64,000 bases of DNA from Adenanthera pavonina (Eukaryota > Streptophyta > Magnoliopsida > Fabales > Fabaceae), in the NCBI GenBank assembly GCA_026686845.1, contig JAIVEN010000007.1, forward strand, positions 39,305,001-39,369,000, read 5' to 3'. Shown one piece after another: positions 48,003 to 59,465 of this stretch. The translations under genes and the position numbers were made by a program. Every line of letters starts with the position of its first letter. The stretch's first letter is position 1. The notes beneath the pieces are model-generated. The model was not told the DNA's origin. It worked only from the letters and a program-made list of their open reading frames with translations, and made no database searches.

Positions 48003-49600
48003 TATCTTCTTTTGAAGGCGTTGTGGAAAAGGAATAGGAGGAACGTATGGTTTAACTTCAGGAGGTTTAGGATGCTCTTGAACAATATTTTTGGAATTAA
48101 GTTCCTCATTGTCCTTCTCGTGTGCGCCCCTTTTCAAACTCTCATATTTTTCCTTTGAATTTCATTCTTCTCTCACTGCTTCTTTTAACTCCTTTCCACT
48201 TCTCATTGTGATTGCTATAGCTTCTTCTTTTGGGTTCACCTCTGTGCTACTAGGAAATTGCCTTGGATTCCTTTCAGCCACTAATTTAGCCAGGTGATTC
48301 ATCTGAACTTCCATATTTCAAATTGCAGCTTGAGTGGCATTATTTGTAGTGACTTGGCCAGCTATAAATTGATCAAAATTCTTGTATACCGCTGCTTGAC
48401 TAACCATAAATTGATCTAGATTTTTGTTAGTGGATGCTTGACCAGCTAAAATTTGGGAGAACATATCTTCTAACTGCGGAGTCTTCCCTGTGGATGATGC
48501 AGGAAACTGAGGGAGTACCTGAGTCTTATGCTGCTAAAATACTGGTGGTGCTGATGGATTTTTCCAAGAGAAGTTTGGATGATCTCGCCACCCAGGATTA
48601 TAGGTGTTTGGATATGGATCTTTTTTCCTTTGTATTAGTTTTGGACATTTGCATTGGGACCCATATAATTGACTTCTGCATTCCCTTCAATCATATGCAC
48701 ACATATGTCAGCAGTATGACCTGAACCCCCGCATGCGGAGCATGACTCTTTAGGAAGATTAGGATTATTGCTCTGTTGTTGGAAAATAAGATCCATGCAT
48801 TGATTTAGCTTCTCTAGCTGTGCAGACACATCAGAACGAGAGTTAACTTCGTTGACAGGTACTCTCCTACCTCATACTTCCTTTTGTCTGGTCTGAGTTA
48901 CCACTTGATCATAGATATTCATCATCTCTTCGGCAGTCAAATTACCATCCCTTACAGCAATGTCCACTAGAGACTGGGAGGTAGAGCACAGAGCATTATA
49001 GAACAGTTTAATAAGCATCATATCTTGAAATCCATGGTGTGGACACTCATATAAGTAATCCTTGAATCGATCCCAAGCTTCATGGAACGGCTCGCCCTCC
49101 AATTGTGCAAAGAGATATATTTTATCCCTCAGGTCTACAGTCTTCTAAGGAGAGTAAAACTTGGCAATAAACGTATTGTAGATCTCCCTCCATGATGTCA
49201 AGGAGTTTTCCGGTAGATTAAGAATCCATCGTCGAGCACTATCCTTTATGCAAAAGTTGAAGTATCTCATTTTAAGTTCCTCTGAAGTAAGACCATTAGA
49301 AGGAAGTTGATCAATTCGATTGTAAAAGTCCTTCAAGAAACCCAATGCGTCTTCACTCATTCGACCATGAAAGTTTGGCAATGTGTTTGAGTGAGTGGTC
49401 TTAAACTCATAGTTCTTTGCGTTGTCAGAAAGCCTGATACAAGATGGAATGTCATACACTGCAGGCTTGTCTGCATCCCTCCAAAATGGACGATTTGGAT
49501 TTTGATCAATTGGATTTCTATAAGGGATTATTTGATCATCTTCAAGTAGATTATTGATGTCATCAAGATTGTCATTATTCACACGACCGTTTTGAGCCAT
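48003..49600 (-). pseudogene. Athila-type gag polyprotein (decayed)
   Basis: Starts MAQNGRVNND at 49600. The retrotrans-gag core is visible as HSNTLPNFHGRMSEDALGFL, then MRYFNFCIKDSARRW and WREIYNTFIAKFYSP. A frame change at about 49145 leads to GEPFHEAWDRFKDYL and YNALCSTSQSLVD. Next comes a CxxC zinc region (CSACGGSGHTADIC), and finally ITMRSGKELKE and VPPIPFPQRLQKK. Several stops and shifts lie between the pieces. Gag forms the particle of the element. Confidence 0.85.
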
Positions 49601-49780
49601 CTATCTTCTTCTAGCTCGATTTGCCCTGCAAGCACGTTCAATTTTGAAATTAATATGAGTTAAATCAGAAATACTATTGAGACTTTTGAATCTCAATAAC
49701 ATGGAAGAGAAAAGTAAAATTAAGAAAATCAATAAGAGAAAAAGAAAAACTAAAATTAATAATTCAGCAAATTGTTAGCT

Positions 49781-49798
49781 TCCCCGGTAATGGTGCCA
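49781..49798 (-). other. Primer-binding site of element A (tRNA-Asp type)
   Basis: TGGCACCATTACCGGGGA on the minus strand, six bases from the LTR, is close to the TGGCGCCGTTGCCGGGGA site typical of Athila elements. Confidence 0.8.
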
Positions 49799-49804
49799 AA
49801 AACT

Positions 49805-51151
49805 TGATCAGGATCCTGCAAGTATACAGGGTCGATCGCAGTAATAAAAAAATCTCTGGAGTATTCCAAAGGTCGAACCTAAGGGAGGTTGTGATTTACT
49901 CAATTAATAAATTTCAGTCAAGACAAACGATATGCGAAACGTTAATCAAAGATTAAGCTAAGAGAAAAACAATAATAAAAGTAACTATTTGAGTTTAATT
50001 CAATCACTGAGAGCGTTAGGGAATTAGGTTTCATCTTTCTGGGATAACTAAATTTACTCTTAACTTGACTCCCTCTATAATTATAGTGATAGTTATTTCT
50101 AAATTATCCTAATTACCTTTCAGTCAATTAGTCTATATTTAATTAGGTTTTAATTCACTCTCGTGCAACTAAAATTCCTAATTAAACCTTGAAGTTATAA
50201 CTGAAGTCACCATAAACACATAATTCTATCGCTAGAATTGTTGTTTATGTCTATCTTTCTAGGTTTAGGTTTGTTTTTCATCTTTCAGTCTATCAAGCTT
50301 ACCCATAGAATGAATTTCATGGTGGCCAATCACAAAATCCCCAATGAAGTACAAAAGAGATAGATATAATTAAACATAAATAAATTAGAAGAATTCAATC
50401 AGAAACAAGAGTCATGATTCAGAGTAAACTCTAATTAATCCTAGTTATACTACATCTCTATCCCTAACTGGGAAAATTAGTTATGCATAAACATTGTTCT
50501 CAAAATCAAAATAAGAATAAATTCCCAAATCATCTGAGCAAAATCTAAAGAAAGAAAAGTAGTAGATGAATAAAGTAATTCAACTTTATTACGCCTTCAA
50601 TCCTCTCAGATTTTCCTTCAAAATACTCCCTCTAAACTCTAGAGAATTTGGAATAAGTCTTCTAGCGCTCAGAATAGTGAATCCTCCTTTTATTCGTTCT
50701 AAAAACCCATATATATATATATCCTCTGTACGACCTCGTGATGAATTTTTAATATTGCTGCTGAACACCTTCACCCGGTGCCGTATCATCTTCCCTTTAA
50801 TTCAGCTGGTGCCGAGTGAATTTATTTGTTTGCTTCTACTTCTCACCCGGCGCCGGGCGAGATGCACATGTGGTTGACTCGACGCCGAGTCAATCCATGA
50901 GTTTTTACTGTCCACACCTCCTCACCCAGCTACGGGTGAGGATGTTGATTGGGAACCAAATGAATTTTTTTCTTGAGCTTTCTTGTATTCTTCTTCCACT
51001 CTAAAATCCTCAGTTGTCCTTCAAGTTTTCCTAAGATGTAATTATATCTTAAATTAAATAGAATCATGCAAATTTTATATCAAAACTCAATATTTTTAAG
51101 AAAAAACAATATCAAATGTAGGTATTTTGTAGGTATAAAATAGACACATAA
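49805..51151 (-). repeat. 5' LTR of element A
   Basis: 1347 bp. Related along its length to 54395-55898, sharing GGTCGATCGCAGTAAT, TCTCGTGCAACTAAA and GACACAT at the end. On the plus strand it begins TGATCAGG and ends ACACATAA; the canonical CA is mutated, since the sister LTR has ACACATCA. Confidence 0.85.
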
Positions 51152-52242
51152 TTTACTTCATAGTTATGATGTGAGATATGTGAAGAATATGATAAAGTAA
51201 GATGTAGAGTGGTTTGTAAGGGTGAATGTGAGTGGATGATATTTGTTAGTAAGGTTGGGGGATTAATGACTTATAAAGTAAAGACATATAATCCTAGACA
51301 TACATATGGAGTGACACGGTTGTTGAACCGTCCAAAATTAAATTTAAAATTGATTTGTAATATAGCGTGAATCAGGTCGTCTCTAAAAAAATCAATTAAA
51401 TTACTTAATTAAATTAAAAATAAATCAAAATAAAATTTACTAAAACAAGTAGTAAAAAAATTGGAGAGTTTATAAATTGAAATAAATTAATTAACTAAAT
51501 TAAAATTAATTAATGAAGTAATTGAAATAATGACAAGACTAAATGAGTGTAACCAGTCACAAACTAATTCCATGATACAAAATCTTTCTCGCCATCTCTT
51601 TTAGTTTGTTAATCTGATTTAGTTTAATATCTTGGTGCTCTAATAAAAATTTCTTCAAATAATCATCTAGAGATTAAGCTGCTATTAATATTATAATTAA
51701 CTAAAATCTCAATTAATATATAAGATAACATCAACATCAATGCAAAATATACTAAGAATAAAGTTTAAATAATCATTTAAATAGAGTTAGAACATCTCAT
51801 TATTACTGAAATCAACCAATTACAGCAATCAAACTCCTCAGATTAAACATTAAACCCAAATTTATACAATTTGATTAACTCTAATCAATGATAAATAAAA
51901 TAGTATGAAAATAGAGAAAAAAATATGGATGAACTAAAATGAATTAAACTAGAAAAATATATTAAACTCAAACTCCAATTAAAATATCATGTTAATAATT
52001 TATGATTGATTACAAGCAAAATTTAGTGGCTCATGATTTCAAGATAAACAACTTGAAAAGAATAAATACTTTCAGTCGCGGTGATAAGGAGAAAACAACG
52101 CAAAAAGAAACTACCCAGATTAATTTGGCTTTTTTTTTTTCGTTCTGTTCCGTCTCCTCCTGTAAGCAGCATCCTCTCTTTTCCTTCTTTTCTTTTCTGT
52201 CGCGACAGACTGACACACGAGACCCTTTCTTCCTTTATTTAA

Positions 52243-52783
52243 GGCTCTGTTTGGTATGAGGGGAGGGAAGGGAAGGGAAGGGAAGGATTTTAATGGAAGG
52301 AAGGGGAGGGGAGGAGAGATGGGATATGGAGGGAAGGGGAGGAATTTTAATAATTTATTGTTTGGTTTATGAGGGGAGGGGAGGGAAGGGAAGTTAATAA
52401 TAATTTGATTAATTTATTCTTGAAATTAAAGAAGTTTTCTATCATTTATATAAGTATAAAATATTAAAATATAATTTTATACTCAAAATTAAAATTTTTT
52501 GTACTCACTTTTTAAAATATAGAACTTAAGTATAATACTTTTTGATATTGAGACATTTAAATAGATATTTTTAAAATATTTTTTATTTATAAAAAAGAAA
52601 AAAAAAGATGGGGGGGTAAGATGGGGTGGGGTGGGACCGCTGTATCCCCCCAATTTGGGGGGGCACATTTTGAGGGGATCTCCCCCTCCCTCAAAATTTC
52701 ATACCAAACCCCTATTTGGTATGAGTATGAACCGTGGAGGGGAGGGGAGCAAATTCCCTCTCCTTCCCCTTACCAAACAGGGG
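52243..52783. mobile_element. Tourist-like MITE with G-rich ends
   Basis: Starts GGCTCTGTTTGGTATGAGGG and ends CCTTACCAAACAGGGG. It is flanked by TAA (52240-52242 and 52784-52786), as for PIF/Harbinger-type MITEs. A second internal pair (TTTCATACCAAACCCCTATTT, near 52700-52720) suggests a terminal duplication or an abutting second copy. Confidence 0.6.
52260..52286 (+). other. Potential G-quadruplex motif
   Basis: Five runs of three or more G separated by one or two bases (GGGGAGGGAAGGGAAGGG, then GAAGG), followed by further G-runs to about 52400 and 52608-52667. It meets the common G3+N1-7 pattern and lies in the MITE end. Confidence 0.7.
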
Positions 52784-53307
52784 TAAAGGATTAAACTAGT
52801 ACTAAAGACCCTAAATTAAAACTATTTATAAAAACTCAAAATAAAATATTTCATAAATTAAAACTATCTATAAAGACTCAAAATAAATATTTTTAAATTT
52901 ATTCTTAAAAATAAAAATAAAATATAAAATAAATAAATTTCAAAAGATATATCCATTTATGTCTAAAATTATCCAGCTTTAATTGTAATTATCTCCAAAA
53001 AGAATTTTCATATAATTTACACAAAATAAAATAAAATTTAATAGACATATTGTACAAAAATATAGAATAAGAATTTAAATTTAAGATTAAATTAATAAAT
53101 CAATTAAATCTAATCAATTCCAATTTAATGAAAAATAATATAAATTATATTCAATTAAGTTCAAATAATTTGCACAAAATAAAATAATAATCAATATCCA
53201 CAATATGTAAAAAGATTAAATGAGAATTTTAAACATAAAATCAAAGAATTAATCAAATAAATCTTATTAATCCAAAATTGGTTAATAAAATAAAATGTAG
53301 TCAAAAT

Positions 53308-53876
53308 TAGGGGTGCACAAAGATCGGGCAAGACCGGGTTGATAGCTAACCTGATATCCGGTCTTTGTGAAGTTAAGCGGGACCAGACTAACCCGGTCTC
53401 ATAGGCCGAGGTTGGCTCGGTCTTAAAAAGTATCTAAAAATAAAAAAATAAATAAATTTTATTTATTAACAAAACTATAATTATATTCATTCCAAATATA
53501 TTTTCTTAAAAAATAATATTATAATAAAAAATAAAATTTATTAAAATTATAAATACTTAATAATAATATATTATTTTTAAATAATATTAAGAAATTAATT
53601 TAAAGTTTTAAATAAAATTAAAAGATTGGATTTTTAAAAATATTCACAATAATAATATATGCAATTTATTATATATAATATATCAAGAAAATATTATATA
53701 AAATTAATATTTATAAATTTTTAAATACATATATAATTATATATATATATACCGGCACTGGGGGAGACCGGGTTTAACCTTAACCCGATGTCTAACCCGG
53801 CCCAGTCTTCAGGACCAACTCGGTATGCCGGGTAGGACTGGGCCTATCGGGCTACCAGGTTGGTTGCACACCCCTA
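53308..53876. mobile_element. hAT-type MITE, 569 bp
   Basis: Begins TAGGGGTGCACAAAG and ends GGTTGCACACCCCTA. It is flanked by perfect 8-bp duplications GTCAAAAT (53300-53307 and 53877-53884). TAGGGGTG ends with an 8-bp TSD are typical of hAT superfamily MITEs. The interior near both ends is rich in ACCCGG/CCGGGT. Confidence 0.88.
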
Positions 53877-53960
53877 GTCAAAATACTCTTAATTAGTCAA
53901 AATTCATTAATAAAAAGACTAAGTAATGAGGATAAAAATATATAAAAATAAGATTTATCA

Positions 53961-53970
53961 ATTCCCCCAG
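53961..53970 (-). other. Polypurine tract of element B
   Basis: On the minus strand CTGGGGGAAT precedes TGATAAATC, the LTR start. The upstream context (GTTTTACCCAGAAGTGCAAAA) resembles the pre-PPT region of Tat/Athila elements. Confidence 0.55.
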
Positions 53971-54394
53971 ACCTAGCTTTTTTGCACTTCTGGGTAAAAC
54001 TCAACTCAGAACAAAAGTATGAGCAAAGATTTAAAAACATTGGACATTCAATGAAGACAGAAACAAAACAGGGATATGAAAGTTGCAAAGTTAAAAATAA
54101 TTTAAGCTCTAAAGATCCCAACAACAAAAAATAATCTTTCCTGAATTCTAGAAACATAAGTAGCATGGCAATTTCATTTGACAAAGATAAATCAAAGATA
54201 AGTAGCCCCTCATAGGATAAGTGTATATTCTCAGTTCACAAAAGTGTATAAGGTCAATATTTCACTCAATTTCAACCTATCAAAATCTCACTACCATAAA
54301 CTTGTTTATCTTCTCAATCTCCACTAACTATGCCACATGCGATGCACAAATCAAAAGGACTTTATTCAAGGTTGTAATGGAGCTTGGGTAAAAG

Positions 54395-55898
54395 TGATCT
54401 GGATTCTGTAAATATACAAGGTCGATCGCAGTAATGAAAAATCTATAGAATATTCCAGAGGTCGAACCCAAGGGAGGTAGTAGATTTATCAGTTCAAACT
54501 TTTAATTGCAAAAGCAAGTAATAATTAAATTGAGAATTCAAATTTAAAAAGAAAAAAATAGGAAACAAAACAAAATTTAAGTTTTGGTTCAGTTCTAGAA
54601 GCGTCAAGGGATCAGGATTCACCTTATGAAATAATTAGATTTTATTTTTTAGTTAGACTCTACATAATTATAGTGATCGTTGTTCTTAAAGCGTCCTAAT
54701 TACCTCTCGGTTAATTAGTCATTATTTAATTATGATTCAATTTGCTCTCGTGCAACTAAAGTTCCTAATTAAACCTTGAAAATTACAATTTATATTACCA
54801 TGAATTCCTAATTCTATTTCTAGATTAGTTATTCATGTTTATCTTTCTATATCTAGGTTCACTCCTTACCTCTCAGTCCATCAAGTTTACCCATTAGTTA
54901 AATTGTATGGTGATCAAGCATAAAATCCATATGAATGAATAAAAGAAATAAATATAATAAAAAGATAAATTAAATATAACTTGAAGAACAAATCAAAGAG
55001 TCTTAACTAAAGAAAACAAATCCAATTCATCCCAGTCAGGCTACATCCCTATCCCTAACTAGAAAATTTAGCTATTCATAGAAATAAAAGTCAAATCAAA
55101 ACTAAAATCCCAACTCATAATAAGAATAATAAGAAAACATAGTTATAGTAGAAGATAATGAATCTATCTCCAATACTTCATAAATCTTCTTGCTCTTTCT
55201 CTATAAGAGGCTCCTAGTTACTCCCAAATGCATTTAGAACCGTGTTTTCTTACTTCTGAGTGTGTTTCTGAATCCTCCTTTATGTTTCTATAATGTTTTC
55301 TTATATAGGAAAAATTTAGAAGCTCATAAAAGCCCAAAATATCACCAAAACGCGTCAAAAACAAGTTTTTTATAGGCTTTTATTACTTGACTCGGCGCTG
55401 GGGGGCCATATATTCATCCCATACGGTGCCAGGTGGTTCCAGAAGGCAGAAAAACTGAGCATTTGTGTTGACCCAGTGTCAGATGGATTTGACCCCGCGC
55501 CGGGTGCTTCTGTCTACATGGACGCTTATCTGTTTAGCTTTCGGAAGTTACTTGCTCGTGTTAACATTTTGAGTTCGATTATTACCATGATAATGTTGAA
55601 ATTTGGGAAAACTCAAAGCATGAAAGTTGTAGCTCTATATCTTAAGTTTCCAACGCATCTTAAATCACCTCAATCAGAGTTCATATGTGAGAGTTATGAT
55701 TAAAATACCAAAGGATGGTGAAACTTTTCAGTATGAACGATTTGTAACATATTTGCTTCGAATGCTTCCAAATGAGCCTATAACGCCATAAAATACAAAA
55801 ATATGTAAAATTATACTAAAATATATCAATGTAAACATATTTAGATACAATTTAGAGTTTAAATATGGGTATTTTATATGTACAAAATGGACACATCA
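54395..55898 (-). mobile_element. Solo LTR of element A family inside element B
   Basis: 1504 bp, same family as 49805-51151. On the minus strand it separates GGCATACCTTT from ACCCAAGCTCCATTAC, which read together as one stretch of element B 3' region. The flanking 5-mers on plus, AAAAG and AAAGG, match at four of five positions, as an aged TSD would. No internal sequence of its own is attached. Confidence 0.7.
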
Positions 55899-56602
55899 AA
55901 AGGTATGCCAAAAAAATATGAGAAAAATTAGGTGAAAACCTTAAGAATATAAAAAAGTATCAAGTAAGCAATAATGTGGAATGAAAGAATAAAATAACTT
56001 AGTTTGGATTTTTTTTTCTCTTGTTTTTTCTTCTTTTCAACTTTTTTCTTTTTCTGCTTCTCAATTTTTTTTCTTTTTATATTGTTGTTTTCTCTCTTTT
56101 TTTTAGTAATTTTTCCATAATCCAAACTATCCATTATGTATACATTTGTTCATCCCAACAAATATAATATTACGCTTTTCAATTCTTAAGGTAAGGTGGG
56201 AAAGGAAAGATTTTTTTTTATTTGGGTGAAATTTGAAAGAAAAGGTCTAGGCTCAAAGGAGTTAAACAATAGATAAAATGTATGGGTTGACTATTTGGCT
56301 AAGTGGGTAACAAATAAATGAATGCCTAAATAATCTTTATGCATGCGTGTGCAATCATAATCTTAATCAAGAATCAAGACAAGTTCTAGAGTAATAATCA
56401 AGATAAGTGAATACACACAAGAAAGAATAATAATAAGGCCCAAAATCCTCTCTAGACTAATGAACTACTTAAATTAATCCATCTTAACCAAACTCATTGC
56501 CAATTTTGCTTGAATTTAAGGAAAACAAGACCGATTACCAATCATGTCAGAATCCTTCAAACCTAAATTGCGTCTAACTCACAATTTTCACTCTTTACCC
56601 AT
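55899..56602 (-). other. Non-coding 3' region of element B
   Basis: A-rich/Lys-codon tract (56134-55928) and filler sequence between integrase and the LTR, as found in Athila/Tat elements. No envelope-like frame is seen. Confidence 0.55.
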
Positions 56603-57748
56603 TCACCATGAATTGCTTGCTTGTGGAACTGTCCATGATCTCAACAACATCGAAAGGAAATACATAAGTTTAAGGCGATAATTGTAAAGCAACACTTTCT
56701 CTCCGACATGGAACTCCTTCCTTGTGATCAACTTATCATGTGTAGGCTTAGTTTTCTCTTTATAGATCCTTGAATTCTCATAAGCCTTCAAGCGAATCTC
56801 TTCAAGCTCTTGTAGTTGAAGTTTTCTTTGAAATCCTGCTTCATCCAAGTCCATGTTGCATTTCTTCACAGCCTAGTATGCCTTATGCTCAACCTTAATA
56901 GGCAAGGGGCAAGCTATCCCAAAGACCAATCTGTATGGTGACATGCCTATAGGAGTCTTGTATGCAGTACTGTATACCCATAGTGCATCATCTAATCTCT
57001 TGTTCCAGTCTTTCCTATTAGGCTGCACTGTTTTCTCTAAAATCTGCTTGATTTCCCTATTTGAAACTTCAACTTGTCCATTGGTCTAAGGATGGTAAGG
57101 AGTTGCTACTTTATGTATTACACCATATTTGCGTAGTAAGGCTTGTATGTTTCTATTACAGAAGTGGGTGCCTTGATCACTAATGATGGCCTTAGGAATG
57201 CCAAACCTGCAAAAGATATGTGATCTAACAAAATTCACAACAACAGTAGAGTCATCAGTCCTGGTGGCTTTAGCTTCCACCCACTTAGAAACATAATCAA
57301 CAGCTAGAATAATGTAAGTAAAACCAAATGAAACAAGAAATGGTCCCATGAAATCAATACCCCAGATGCAAAAAATCTCACAAAACAATAATGGTTGCTG
57401 AGGCATCTCATTCCTGTGAAAAATGTTTCTTGTATGTTGACATCGTGCACAAGACTTACAGAATTCATATGCATCACTAAATAGACTAGGCCAATACAAA
57501 CTAGAGTCTAAGACCTTCCTAGTAGTGCACTGTGGACCAAAGTGACCACCACATGCTAGAGTGTGATAAAAATGTAAAACAGAGGTAAACTCATGGTCAA
57601 GCACATATCTCCTAATAACTTGATTACTACACATGCGCCACAAGTATGGATCATCCCAAATATAGTACTTAGCTTCACTCTTAAATTTATCTAATTGATG
57701 TTTCTTTAACTTTGCAAGCAACTCAGAAGAAACTAAGTAGTTAACCAA
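56603..57748 (-). pseudogene. Gypsy integrase (element B)
   Basis: Zinc domain of the HHCC type (HFYHTLACGGHFG, then CKSCARC), and core motifs GIDFMGPF and SKWVEAKA with IISDQGTHF. A stop follows ATPYHP, where TNGQVEV should continue. The C-terminal part (GEKVLLYNYRLKL) loses about 16 codons before a VFPFDVVEIMDSS-like remnant. Integrase inserts the cDNA; this copy is inactive. Confidence 0.88.
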
Positions 57749-57759
57749 ATTAGCATACT

Positions 57760-58210
57760 AAGGATCATAACCAGTAACAGCATAGAATCCATTATCAAGG
57801 AAACTGTTTAAAGAGAATGAAGATGTTACCAACAGAGCCTCAATGTGGCTCAAGTGATCAGCAACTAAGTTCTCAGCTCCACTTTTGTCCTTGATTTCTA
57901 CATCAAACGCTTGTAGGAGAATCACCTAACGGATTAGTCATGGCTTGGATTTAGGCTTTTTGAAGAGGTATTTGATGGTTGTATGGTCGGTAAACACGAT
58001 CACTTTAGTGTGCAAGAGGTAGGACCGAAACTTCTCTAAGCCAAAAACAATTGCAAACAACTCCTTCTCAGTAGTGGTGTAGTGGGCTTGAGTAGGGTCC
58101 AAGGTCTTAGATGCTAGGCAATGACATGTTGCTTTTGTCCACCCTCTATGCCAACACAGCTCCTAAAGCATAGTTAGAGGCATCATACAACAATTCAAAT
58201 GGTAAACTAC
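57760..58210 (-). pseudogene. Gypsy RNase H (element B)
   Basis: The minus strand encodes VFGLEKFRSYLLHTKVIVFT, DHTTIKYLFKK, and later VADHLSHIEAL, the RNase H to integrase connector of Athila/Tat elements. Stops are present. Confidence 0.75.
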
Positions 58211-58220
58211 AATTAGGCGG

Positions 58221-59420
58221 TTAAACAATAGGTGGGGATGTGAGTCTCTTCTTCAGCTCACCCCAGGCCATCCTGCAAGCATCATCAAAACAGAAAGCAA
58301 TATCTTTTTGCAATAAATTAGACAAAGGCAATGCAATCTTACTAAAGTCCCTAATGAACGTACAATAGAAACCTGCATGCCCTAAGAATGACCTCACCTC
58401 TTTAACACATGTTGGATAAGGTAAAGAAGTAATCACATCAATCTTAGCTTTATCTACTTCTATACCATGCTTAGAAATCACATGTCCTAGAACTATGACT
58501 CTCTTTACCATGAAATGACATTTCTCAAGGTTTAACACAAGATTATTTTCAATGCATCCCTCTAAGACTCTATCTAGACTCATCAAACAATCATCAAATG
58601 AAGTACCATAAACAATGAAATCATCCATAAAGACTTCCATATATTTTTCAAGAAAATCAGAAAAGATACTCACCATACATCTCTGGAATGTACCAGGCGC
58701 ATTGCAAAGTCCAAATGGCATCCTCCTGTAGGCAAAGGCTCCAAAGGGGCATGTGAATGTTGCCTTCTCTTGGTCCTCAGGTGCAATGTGGATCTGGAAG
58801 TATTATGAAAAACCATCAAGAAAGCAATAGTGAGATTTCCCTGCAAGTCTTTCAAGCATTTGATCAATAAAAGGCAAAGGGAAGTGATATTTTCTAGTTG
58901 CTTGATTGAGCTTTTTGTAGTCAATGCAAACCCTCTAGCTATTCTGTACTCGAGTGGGTATAAGCTCTCCCTCATCATTCTTCACCACTATGATCCCAGT
59001 CTTCTTGGTTATAACTTGCACTGGGCTTACCCACTGGCTATAAAAAATGGGGTAAATGATACCTGCCGATAAAAGTTTGGTGACCTCCTTCTTTACCACA
59101 TCAAGTATCATAGGATTGAGCCTTCTTTGAGGTTGTCTCACTGGCTTAACTCCTTCCTCTAGGAGGATCCGATGCATACAAGTCTCAGGACTAATGCCCG
59201 GTATGTCTGCTAGTGTCCATCCAATAACTTTCTTATTTTTCCTCAACACCATTAGCAATCTTTCCTCTTGCTCAAACTGTAGGTCGTTTGCTAGAATCAC
59301 AGGTAATTTCTCTCCATCTTCCAAATAAGCATACTTGAGATTATCTGGTAAAGACTTCAACTCTAGCATGGGAGGTTGTTGGATAGAAGGGACTAAAGGT
59401 TGAAGATCAATTTCCTCCAA
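58221..59420 (-). pseudogene. Gypsy reverse transcriptase (element B)
   Basis: The N-terminal part has CMHRILLEEGVKPVRQPQRR, LDVVKKEVTKLLSAGIIYPI and WVSPVQVITKK. After frame changes near 58935-58721 the palm follows with MPFGLCNAPGTFQRCM and catalytic box FMDD (FMDDFIVYG), then VLGHVISKHGIEVDKAKIDV. FMDD with VYG is the usual Athila/Tat form of the YMDD box. The catalytic pair is kept but the frame is broken. Confidence 0.88.
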
Positions 59421-59465
59421 TCTGTGTACCTACACAGGAATATCACAAGCAGCAGTATCTTGTCC

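Larger units (their letters stand above)
47989..51151 (-). mobile_element. Internally deleted Athila-type gypsy element (element A)
   Basis: Lies inside the MuDR gene, bounded by TTTAC duplications (47984-47988 and 51152-51156). On the minus strand the order is 5' LTR (51151-49805), PBS, and gag down to FPQRLQKK at about 48010. Then, at 48002, sequence jumps directly to the last 14 bases of the 3' LTR (TGATCGGGATCCTG on plus, against TGATCAGGATCCTG at 49805). Protease, RT, integrase and nearly all of the 3' LTR have been deleted in one piece. Confidence 0.85.
46917..51350 (+). mobile_element. Mutator-like (MuDR) element, 5' part, interrupted by gypsy elements
   Basis: The presumed terminus begins GGGAAAATTAATCTAGGGG at 46917. 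The transposase 5' region follows: MFNDEEVAP start (47590), an acidic stretch, then FKLGMEFESIAQFREAL just before a gypsy insertion at 47989. After that element (51157 on) the frame resumes HSYDVRYVKN, then VCKGECEWMIF and KTYNPRHTYGVTR. These are the N-terminal MuDR DNA-binding-region motifs. There is a stop/frameshift near 47706 and a 1-base shift near 51190. Sequence stops matching at about 51350 where a second gypsy LTR starts. The catalytic DDE part and right end are not in the window. Confidence 0.8.
51351..53960 (-). repeat. 3' LTR of element B, carrying two MITEs
   Basis: About 1.5 kb after removing the two MITEs. On the plus strand the left end is near TGATTTGTAATATAGCGTG and the right end is GATTTATCA, that is TGATAAATC on the minus strand just after the polypurine tract. 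No second LTR is present for comparison, so the left boundary is approximate. Confidence 0.55.

Noticed and set aside
52002..52259. Paired sense/antisense frames near 52.0-52.2 kb
   Set aside because: Pyrimidine/purine-rich LTR leader; composition alone opens both frames.
54370..54394. Possible PBS next to the LTR at 54395
   Set aside because: The similarity to the tRNA-Asp site is weak, and the sequence reads better as element B's 3' region continuing across the solo LTR.
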